A DNA stretch of 6,164 bases from JANNGZ01 sp031404155 (GTDB lineage Bacteria; Pseudomonadota; Gammaproteobacteria; Burkholderiales; Burkholderiaceae_C), in contig JANNGZ010000229.1 in assembly GCA_031404155.1 (NCBI GenBank), forward strand, positions 1 to 6,164, given 5' to 3'. The position numbers and the translations under genes are program-made. This document shows, one piece after another, positions 1 to 5,329 of the stretch (position 1 is the stretch's first letter; each line of letters begins with the position of its first letter). The notes under the pieces were generated by a model. It had not been told where the DNA came from. It worked only from the letters and a program-made list of their open reading frames with translations, and did not search any database.

Positions 1-59
1 GCAAGTTCAACTGGTGGGTGCGGGGGATGTATGAGCTGCGGGCCAATGGCGGGGAGTGA
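1..59 (+). CDS. 3' end of an unidentified protein gene (5' partial)
   Basis: In frame 3 the first bases read as an aromatic and charged peptide, KFNWWVRGMYELRANGGE, followed by TGA at 57-59. The other two plus-strand frames look less protein-like: one stops at once, and the other runs into low-complexity Gly/Cys and then the repeat region. The composition fits the C-terminus of a real protein whose gene begins left of the window. Only 18 residues are visible, so I cannot assign a family. It faces the minus-strand block, so the 270 bases that follow are a convergent intergenic region. The reading frame could also be chance. Confidence 0.5.
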   Translation, partial: KFNWWVRGMYELRANGGE

Positions 60-63
60 ATTT

Positions 64-145
64 GACCGCCCCCAGCTCGCTCCGCTCGCGGCCCCCGAGG
101 GGCGCTCAGTCGTCTTGGGAGCGGCCCTGCGGCGACTGAGGGCGC
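64..145. repeat. GC-rich hairpin element, copy A
   Basis: This lies just after the stop of the partial plus-strand gene. It contains a perfect 5-bp stem, GCCCC (91-95) and GGGGC (99-103), with loop CGA. That is followed by a perfect 8-bp inverted repeat, CTCAGTCG (105-112) and CGACTGAG (133-140), which can be lengthened by GCGC (102-105) against GCGC (142-145) if a two-base bulge is allowed. Read on the minus strand, bases 64-104 have the same design as the element near 286-322: a CCCC/GGGG hairpin, an AGCGG-AGC segment, then a G-run. I infer a dispersed intergenic repeat that may also block read-through from both sides. There is no T-tract, so it is not a classical intrinsic terminator. Confidence 0.5.
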
Positions 146-223
146 GCCTTGAGCTGATTCAAAGAGGCGCAACAGGGCTGGTTCACTTCAGTTGCTCCAC
201 CGCATCCCGCGCGACCCGCGACC

Positions 224-329
224 CATGAATTGGGCAGTGTTGCCAAGCGGCCGCCGCGGAACTGGCTTTGCCAGGCCGCTGGCGGCGCCCCCTGGGGGGA
301 GCGGCGAAGCCGCTTCGGGGGGATTCATG
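224..329. repeat. GC-rich hairpin element, copy B, bounded by a 7-bp inverted repeat
   Basis: This stretch sits directly downstream of the permease stop codon. It contains three small stems: CTGGC-TTT-GCCAG (262-274), a C-run against a G-run (288-299), and AGCGGC-GAA-GCCGCT (300-314, a perfect 6-bp stem). The segment is bounded by CATGAAT (224-230) and its exact reverse complement ATTCATG (323-329). The 286-322 part resembles the minus-strand reading of copy A. No open reading frame here looks coding. Likely roles are an intergenic repeat and a 3' end structure for the minus-strand transcript. That it is a repeat family is inferred from the two related copies, not from a genome search. Confidence 0.5.
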
Positions 330-1274
330 TCAGTCGGCGAGCGTGTCCGCCTCCACCGCCGACACCTCGCGGGTGCGTGCGGCCTCGCGCACATTGAGCC
401 AGGCCGACGCGGCGCCGCACACGGCGATCACCGCCATGCCCACCCAGCCCCAGAAATCGGGCGCGGCCTGGAAGACGATCCAGCCCATCAGCGCGGCCAC
501 CGCAATCTGGGTGTAGAGGAAGGGCATCAGCGTGGCGGTGCGCGCCACGCCCAGGGCCATGATCAGCAGCAGGTGCCCCGCGGTGCCGAGCACGCCGATC
601 GCCGCGATCAGCGCCAGCTGCAGCGGCGGTGCGGCGGCGAGCGTGGGCACGATGTCGTCCGCGCTCCACCACAGGATCGGTGCCATCACGGTCACCCCGG
701 TGAGGCCGGTGTAGAAGTTGGTGGTGTGCGGGCTCTCGTGCGGGCCGAGCTTGCCGGTGAGCACCTGGAACGCGGCGTTGCACACCGCTGCGATCAAGGG
801 CAGCAACACCGCCCAGCCGAAGAGGCCGCTGCCGGGGCGGATGACGATCAACGCGCCGGCGAAGCCGCCGAACACCAGCGCCCAGCGCAGCGCGTTCACC
901 CGCTCGTGCAGCAGCCAGGCGCTGACCAGCGTGACCAGCAGCGGGGTGAGCATGACGATGGCGGTGAACTCGGCCACCGGCATGTGCTTCAGCGCGGTGA
1001 ATGCCAGCGCCGACGAAGTCAGCAGCAGCAGCCCGCGCAGCACCTGGAAGCGCGGGTTGGCAGTGCGGAAGGTCTTGTCGCCTTGCACCAGCAGCCAGAC
1101 GGTCATCACCGCGGTGTGCACCGCGTAGCGCGCGAAGAGCAGCACCACCACGCCCATGAAGGCGCCCATGTAGCGCAGCGTGGTGTCCATGGTGGCAAAA
1201 CACGAAGCCGCCACCACGATGAGCAGGATGCCGAGCGCGGGGCGCGGCGCGGCGCGGCCAGCGCCCCCCGTCAC
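330..1274 (-). CDS. EamA/DMT-family inner-membrane permease
   Basis: About 314 residues, the usual length for a two-EamA-domain drug/metabolite transporter with ten helices. Reading hydrophobicity by eye, helices fall near residues 14-33, 40-62, 79-97, 103-122, 129-146, 152-171, 187-203, 216-237, 243-265 and 270-290, with a short hydrophilic C-terminal tail. Family signs are a conserved Arg in helix 2 (LLFARYA, 45-51), LLHERV at 121-126 at the end of helix 4, and VIRPG at 144-148 closing the first repeat. Such proteins export or import small metabolites, but the substrate cannot be read from sequence. I chose GTG at 1274 because its GTGA overlaps the TGA of the upstream phosphatase gene by 4 bases, with a weak CGAG a few bases before it. 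The open frame continues to another GTG at 1346, but those 24 extra residues are Ala/Arg/Pro-rich with no transporter character and would lie wholly within the neighbour. Confidence 0.92.
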   Translation of the reverse strand: MTGGAGRAAPRPALGILLIVVAASCFATMDTTLRYMGAFMGVVVLLFARYAVHTAVMTVWLLVQGDKTFRTANPRFQVLRGLLLLTSSALAFTALKHMPVAEFTAIVMLTPLLVTLVSAWLLHERVNALRWALVFGGFAGALIVIRPGSGLFGWAVLLPLIAAVCNAAFQVLTGKLGPHESPHTTNFYTGLTGVTVMAPILWWSADDIVPTLAAAPPLQLALIAAIGVLGTAGHLLLIMALGVARTATLMPFLYTQIAVAALMGWIVFQAAPDFWGWVGMAVIAVCGAASAWLNVREAARTREVSAVEADTLAD

Positions 1275-2170
1275 CGGGCTCGTCGCGAGACTGGTTCGGG
1301 CTGTCGCGACGGCGGCTGGTGCACCCGGTCGGCCAGCGCGTCCCACACTGGCGAGAGCTGGCCCGCCAGGTTCGGCAGCGTGCCCAGGTCAGTGTGGCTC
1401 TCATCGGGCGAATGAAAATCGCTGCCGCGCGAGGCGAGCAGGCCGAACTCCACGGCCATGTCGGCGTACTTCACGTAGTCGGCCGGCACATGGCTGCCGG
1501 TGACCACCTCGACGCCGCGCCCGCCGTGGGCCACGAACTTGGTGAAGAGCGCGTACTCCTCGGTCGGGGTGAACTTGTAGCGCCCCGGGTGTGCGATCAC
1601 CGCGATGCCGCCGGCCTGGGTGATCCAGCGCACCGCCTCGCCCAGGCTGGCCCAGCGGTGCGGCACGAAGCCGGGCTTGCCGGTGGTGAGGTAGCGGCGG
1701 AACACCTCGCTGGTGTCGTGGCAGACACGGGTTTCGACCAGATAGCGCGCGAAGTGGGTGCGCGAGATCAGCTCCGGGTTGCCCACATAGCGCAGCGCGC
1801 CGTCGTAGGCGCCCTTGATGCCCACCTGGGCCAGGCCGTCGCTCATCTCGCGTGCACGCAGTTCGCGCCCGCCGCGGGTCTTGGCGAGGCCGGCGAGCAG
1901 GGCCACATCTTCATGGTCGAAACCGAGGCCGACGATATGCACCGTCTCGCCCGCAAAGGTGACCGAAATTTCGCAGCCGGTGAGGTAGGCCAAGCCTTGA
2001 GCCTGCGCCGCGCGGAGCGCCCTTTGCTGGCCGCCCACCTCGTCATGGTCGGTCAGCGCCCAGAGTTCGACACCGTTGGCCTTGGCGCGGGCCGCAAGGG
2101 CCTCGGGGGGCAGCGTGCCGTCGGAGACGGTGGAATGGCAGTGCAGGTCGGCGTTGGTCAGGAGGCTCAC
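1271..2170 (-). CDS. rnm: PHP-domain 3',5'-nucleoside bisphosphate phosphatase / RNase AM (YciV type)
   Basis: A metal-dependent PHP phosphoesterase of about 299 residues. Its family (E. coli YciV/RNase AM, Chromobacterium CV1693) hydrolyses pAp-type 3',5'-bisphosphates to nucleoside 5'-monophosphate and trims RNA 5' ends, including rRNA precursors. Visible metal ligands in order: DLHCH at 8-12 and SDG at 16-18, TDHD at 40-43, Glu67 in GCEIS, His78 in HIVGLG, HPGRY at 194-198 and GSDFH at 249-253. The inserted segment with NPELISRTHFARYL (131-144) and GKPGFV (164-169) is characteristic of this subfamily rather than of DNA polymerase PHP domains. The start is uncertain. GTG at 2170 gives a short lead to DLHCH and follows a TACAAT at about -10 spacing; an in-frame TTG at 2194 would add eight residues. 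The 3' end overlaps the permease start by 4 bases, suggesting translational coupling. Confidence 0.94.
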   Translation of the reverse strand: MSLLTNADLHCHSTVSDGTLPPEALAARAKANGVELWALTDHDEVGGQQRALRAAQAQGLAYLTGCEISVTFAGETVHIVGLGFDHEDVALLAGLAKTRGGRELRAREMSDGLAQVGIKGAYDGALRYVGNPELISRTHFARYLVETRVCHDTSEVFRRYLTTGKPGFVPHRWASLGEAVRWITQAGGIAVIAHPGRYKFTPTEEYALFTKFVAHGGRGVEVVTGSHVPADYVKYADMAVEFGLLASRGSDFHSPDESHTDLGTLPNLAGQLSPVWDALADRVHQPPSRQPEPVSRRAR

Positions 2171-2176
2171 ACGCCG

Positions 2177-2182
2177 ATTGTA
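2177..2182 (-). promoter_or_regulatory. Candidate -10 element (TACAAT) for the phosphatase gene
   Basis: On the minus strand TACAAT ends six bases before the GTG at 2170, so transcription would begin at or very near the start codon. No Shine-Dalgarno sequence precedes that GTG, which fits a leaderless message. At 17-bp spacing the -35 hexamer would be CGGCTG, a poor match to TTGACA, so the call rests on the -10 alone. Confidence 0.35.
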
Positions 2183-2237
2183 GAAACGATGCAAAGCCGC
2201 AGCCGTGGGCAGGGCCGATGCATCAGCGAAATGCTGC

Positions 2238-3389
2238 TCACCTTTCGAGCCGGATGATGCGGCCGTCGGCGCTGTCGGTCAGCACATAGAGCCAGCCGTC
2301 AGGGCCCTGGCGCACGTCGCGGATGCGCTGGTTCAGGTTCATCAGCAGGCGCTCTTCGCGCATCAGCTTCGTGCCGTTGAACTCCAGCCGCACCAGGGCT
2401 TGTGCGCGCAGCGCCCCGATGAACAGGTGGCCCTTCCAGCCCGGGTAGCGGTCGCTGGTCAGGAAGGCCATGCCGCTCGGCGCGATCGAGGTCGGCACCC
2501 AATGCGCCAGCGGCGCCACCACATCGGCCCGCGTGGTGCCTTCGCCGATGCGGGTACCGATCCCGTAGTTGCGGCCGTAGGTGATCAGCGGCCAGCCGTG
2601 GTTGCGCCCGCGTTGCACCGCGTTCAGTTCGTCGCCGCCCTGCGGCCCATGCTCGGTGGCCCAGAGTTCGCCGGTTTGCGGGTGCAGCGCCGCGCCTTGC
2701 ACGTTGCGGTGGCCGTAGCTCCAGATCTCGGGGCGCGCGCCGCTCTGACCCACGAACGGGTTGTCGCCAGGCACTTTGCCGTCGGGCTCGATGCGCACCA
2801 CCTTGCCGTGGTGCGTATCGAGCGTCTGCGCGTCGTCCTTGCGGCTGAAGCGATCGCCGAGCGTCACGAACAGCTGGCCGTCGCGCGCAAACACCAGGCG
2901 CGAGCCGAAGTGCTGGGCGCTGGCCACCCTGGGTTGCTGGCGGAAGATCACCTGCACCTCGGCCAGGCGCTCGCGGCCACGGTCGCCGACGAGCTTGCCG
3001 CGGGCCACCGCGGTGCTGTTGCGCTGGTCCCCGCCGCTCTCGTCGCCCTCGCTGTAGCTCCAGTACACAAGCCTGTTGTCGGCGAACTTCGGGTCGAGCA
3101 CCACGTCCATCAAACCGCCCTGGCCGCGCGCATCCACTGCCGGCACGCCCTGCAGCGGCGGGCCCACCCGGCCGTCACGCTCGACGATGCGCATGCTGCC
3201 CGGCCGCTCGGTGACCAGCATGCGACCGAGCTGCTTGTCGCCATCGGGCAGGAATGCAATCGCCCAGGGGTTGACCAGGCCGCGCGCGATGGTGACCGGC
3301 TTGAGTTCGCTGGCAAACGCCGGCAGCGCGGTGGCGGCGACCAGTGCCGCGCGGGCTAGCGCGCGTGCAAAGTTGGACACCGGCTTCAC
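2238..3389 (-). CDS. yliI: Periplasmic PQQ-dependent aldose sugar dehydrogenase (YliI/Asd type)
   Basis: A 383-residue protein of the glucose/sorbosone dehydrogenase family, six-bladed beta-propellers that bind PQQ and calcium and oxidise aldoses to lactones. The N-terminus is a signal peptide: basic residues at Lys2, Arg9 and Arg13, an Ala-rich core, and likely cleavage after AFA (24-26), so it acts in the periplasm. Family motifs: GLVNPWAIAFLPDG at 37-50, GQGGLMDVVLDP at 89-100, QHFGSRLVF at 159-167 (His160 is the likely catalytic base by analogy with soluble glucose dehydrogenase), TLGDR at 176-180, HHGKVVRIEPDG at 193-204, GHRNVQG at 226-232, TEHGPQGGDELN at 245-256, and a last blade ending near RIIRLER. 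Length is typical. GTG at 3389 is the only start ahead of the signal peptide apart from GTG at 3380; neither has a clear ribosome binding site. It is about 95 bases after recJ and 67 before the phosphatase gene. No PQQ synthesis genes are in view. Confidence 0.93.
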   Translation of the reverse strand: MKPVSNFARALARAALVAATALPAFASELKPVTIARGLVNPWAIAFLPDGDKQLGRMLVTERPGSMRIVERDGRVGPPLQGVPAVDARGQGGLMDVVLDPKFADNRLVYWSYSEGDESGGDQRNSTAVARGKLVGDRGRERLAEVQVIFRQQPRVASAQHFGSRLVFARDGQLFVTLGDRFSRKDDAQTLDTHHGKVVRIEPDGKVPGDNPFVGQSGARPEIWSYGHRNVQGAALHPQTGELWATEHGPQGGDELNAVQRGRNHGWPLITYGRNYGIGTRIGEGTTRADVVAPLAHWVPTSIAPSGMAFLTSDRYPGWKGHLFIGALRAQALVRLEFNGTKLMREERLLMNLNQRIRDVRQGPDGWLYVLTDSADGRIIRLER

Positions 3390-3484
3390 GATGATGTTTG
3401 CGGATCGGGTGGAGGGGGGAGCGGCATCGTGGTCAAACCTCGCGTGGGCATATCGCTATCTTGCGCGCTTCGCCGCAGCGGTGG
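3390..3484 (-). other. Spacer between recJ and the sugar dehydrogenase gene
   Basis: This 95-base gap is the longest in the minus-strand block and could hold a promoter or a terminator. I find no strong case for either. TTGACC (3431-3436 on the minus strand) lacks a -10 partner at normal spacing, and the stems just after the recJ stop are only about 4 bp. A C-rich stretch (minus strand, about 3409-3420) lies in what would be the leader of the dehydrogenase message. Confidence 0.4.
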
Positions 3485-5329
3485 CTACCCCAGCGCATCC
3501 ACCATCATCTGCACCCGCTGCCGCCCCTGGTATTCGTCGAGGTTGAGGCGGTAGGCCAGGCGCACCTGCTCGGGCAGCGGCTCGATGCGGCCGAACCAGA
3601 TGGCGTCGCGCGGCTCGGCGCGTTTGTCGCCGGCCGGGCGCAGGCGCAGCTTCAAATGTTTTTCGCCGACGATGCGCTGCGCGAGCACGTCGAAGGTGTC
3701 GCAGAACAGTGGTGCCTCGAAGGCCTGGCCCCAGACCTGGGTGTCGAGCAAGGCCACCGTCCGGGCGTTGAAATACTCCACCGGCAGCGGGCCGTCGGTG
3801 CGCAGCCGGCGTTGCAGGGTGGCGGCGTCGAGCCACTCGCTGGCCACCTGCGCGAGCGCGGCGTCGAAGGTGGCGAATTGCGCTTCGTCGATGGTGCAGC
3901 CCGCGGCCATCGCATGGCCGCCGAAGCGCTTGAGCACACCGGGGTGGCGCTTGCTCACCAGGTCGAGCGCGTCGCGCAGGTGAAAGCCGGGGATGGAGCG
4001 CCCCGAGCCCTTCAATGCACCGTCCTGCCCGCGCGCGAAGACAAAGGTCGGGCGGTGCAGCCGGTCTTTCACCCGCCCGGCGACGATGCCGACCACACCT
4101 TCGTGGAACGCGGGGTCGAAGAGCGCGATGGCGCCGGGTAAGGCACTGGAAACCGCGCTGGAAACCGCGCCGGGCAACGCGCCTGGCAACGCGCCCGGCA
4201 CCGAGCCACCCTGCGGCAGCAAAGCCTCCAGCATGGCCTCGGCCTGCTCGCGCATGCCGGCCTCGACCTCGCGCCGCTCTCGGTTGATCGTGTCGAGCTG
4301 GGCGCTGAGTTCCGCGGCGCGGCCGACGTCGTCGGTGAGCAGGCATTCGATGCCGAGGGTCATGTCCGCCAGGCGCCCCGCGGCGTTGATGCGCGGCCCG
4401 AGCGCAAAGCCGAAGTCAAAGGCCGCGGCGCGTGCGCTGTGCCGCGCGGCCACGCTGAACAACGCCGCCAGGCCCGGCTGCATGCGGCCCGAGCGGATGC
4501 GCTTCAAGCCCTGCGCCACAAGGCGGCGGTTGTTGGCGTCGAGCTTCACCACGTCGGCCACGGTGCCCAGGGCCACCAGGTCGAGCAGCGCATCCAGGCG
4601 CGGCTGCGACGCGGCGCTGAACACGCCGCGCGTGCGCAGCTCGGCGCGGGTGGCGAGCAGCACATAGAACATCACCCCGACACCGGCGATCGCCTTGCTC
4701 TCGAAGGCGCAGCCCGGCTGGTTCGGATTCACGATCACGTTGGCGTCGGGCAGTACCACCAAGTCGCCTTCGAGCGCGGGCAGGTGGTGGTCGGTGACGA
4801 GAACGTCGATGCCGAGTGCACGGGCATGCGCCACGCCGGCCAGGCTGGCAATGCCGTTGTCCACGGTGACCAGCAACTGCGCTTGGCGCTGAGCGGCCAG
4901 GTCGACGATCGGCGGTGTGAGCCCGTAGCCATGCACCGCGCGGTCGGGCACCACGTAGCGCAGCGTGTCCGGCGCGGCACCGAGCATCGCCAGGCCTCGC
5001 AGCGCCACCGCACACGCGGTCGCGCCGTCGCAGTCGTAGTCGGCCACGACGCAGATGCGCCGGCGCTGCTGCAACGCGTCGGCGAGCAGTGTGGCGGCGG
5101 CGGCGGCGCCGAGCAGGGTGTCGGGCGGCAGCAGGTGCGCGAGGCTGTCGTCGAGGTCGGCCGCGCTGCGCACCCCGCGTGCGGCGAACAGGCGCGCGAG
5201 CAGCGGGTGCACACCGGCCTGTTCGAGCGTGAAGACCACGCGCGGTGGCACGTCGCGCAACTCCAGCGTGGGCTCGCGGATGGGTTCGCGGCTTTGCTTG
5301 CAGTGCTGTTCGCTGGTCGGCTCGGTCAC
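3485..5329 (-). CDS. recJ: Single-stranded-DNA-specific 5'->3' exonuclease RecJ
   Basis: 614 residues; E. coli RecJ has 577. RecJ degrades single-stranded DNA from the 5' end in RecF-pathway recombination, mismatch repair and stalled-fork processing, using Mn or Mg. DHH-domain motifs: DYDCDG at 97-102, VDNGI at 156-160, TDHH at 179-182, GTVADV at 255-260. These are followed by GPRINAAGR at 311-319, a long charged helix near 337-370, then DHHA1 motifs HEGVVGIVAGR at 409-419, GSGRS at 441-445 and GGHAMAAG at 470-477, and an OB-like C-terminus with NLDEYQG. Residues 378-401 are six tandem PGAL/SSAV-type tetrapeptides between the helix and DHHA1, accounting for much of the extra length. I chose GTG at 5329: it overlaps the stop of the upstream gene (GTGA), and GGAG at 5335-5338 lies five bases before it. 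GTG at 5251 is a possible shorter start. The open frame extends to 5521 without protein-like content. Confidence 0.97.
   Translation of the reverse strand: MTEPTSEQHCKQSREPIREPTLELRDVPPRVVFTLEQAGVHPLLARLFAARGVRSAADLDDSLAHLLPPDTLLGAAAAATLLADALQQRRRICVVADYDCDGATACAVALRGLAMLGAAPDTLRYVVPDRAVHGYGLTPPIVDLAAQRQAQLLVTVDNGIASLAGVAHARALGIDVLVTDHHLPALEGDLVVLPDANVIVNPNQPGCAFESKAIAGVGVMFYVLLATRAELRTRGVFSAASQPRLDALLDLVALGTVADVVKLDANNRRLVAQGLKRIRSGRMQPGLAALFSVAARHSARAAAFDFGFALGPRINAAGRLADMTLGIECLLTDDVGRAAELSAQLDTINRERREVEAGMREQAEAMLEALLPQGGSVPGALPGALPGAVSSAVSSALPGAIALFDPAFHEGVVGIVAGRVKDRLHRPTFVFARGQDGALKGSGRSIPGFHLRDALDLVSKRHPGVLKRFGGHAMAAGCTIDEAQFATFDAALAQVASEWLDAATLQRRLRTDGPLPVEYFNARTVALLDTQVWGQAFEAPLFCDTFDVLAQRIVGEKHLKLRLRPAGDKRAEPRDAIWFGRIEPLPEQVRLAYRLNLDEYQGRQRVQMMVDALG
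4127..4198 (-). repeat. In-frame 12-bp tandem repeat inside recJ (six units)
   Basis: Six consecutive 12-base units encode PGAL, PGAL, PGAV, SSAV, SSAL and PGAI. On the plus strand the best-matched neighbours are CAACGCGCCCGG/CAACGCGCCTGG (one difference), and AACCGCGCCGGG/AACCGCGCTGGA (two differences). The units diverge gradually along the array, as expected from stepwise slippage duplication. The array is a multiple of three and keeps recJ open. It falls at the junction between the long helix and the DHHA1 domain, where canonical RecJ has only a short turn. Confidence 0.88.

Larger units (their letters stand above)
60..329. other. Convergent intergenic region without genes
   Basis: About 270 bases separate the end of the plus-strand partial gene from the stop of the minus-strand permease. 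Apart from the two hairpin elements, the middle part (about 146-223) shows nothing I can name: no convincing promoter, tRNA or small coding frame. Short open frames here overlap GC-rich repeats and have no recognisable protein composition. Confidence 0.6.

Noticed and set aside
1275..1346. 24-residue N-terminal extension of the permease
   Set aside because: It lies entirely within the phosphatase C-terminal coding region and has no hydrophobic or family-like content; GTG at 1274 fits better.
192..1415. Long plus-strand open frame opposite the permease gene (407 codons)
   Set aside because: Its product is rich in His/Arg/Gln/Gly with no domain character, and it lies antisense to a clear ten-helix transporter. 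Such shadows are expected in high-GC DNA.
2195..2237. Terminator between the sugar dehydrogenase and phosphatase genes
   Set aside because: Only short imperfect stems around GATGCATC and no T-tract.
2205..3359. Long plus-strand open frame opposite the sugar dehydrogenase gene (384 codons)
   Set aside because: Low-complexity Ala/His/Val/Arg composition with no family motifs; the minus strand encodes a well-conserved PQQ enzyme with a signal peptide.
3431..3436. TTGACC as a -35 element for the sugar dehydrogenase
   Set aside because: At 17-bp spacing the -10 hexamer would be TCCACC, which does not resemble TATAAT.
3485..5329. RecJ as a different DHH-family protein such as NrnA/pAp phosphatase
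   Set aside because: The length, GPRINAAGR, the long helix, the OB-like C-terminus and the rpfE neighbour all indicate true RecJ; NrnA proteins are about half this size.
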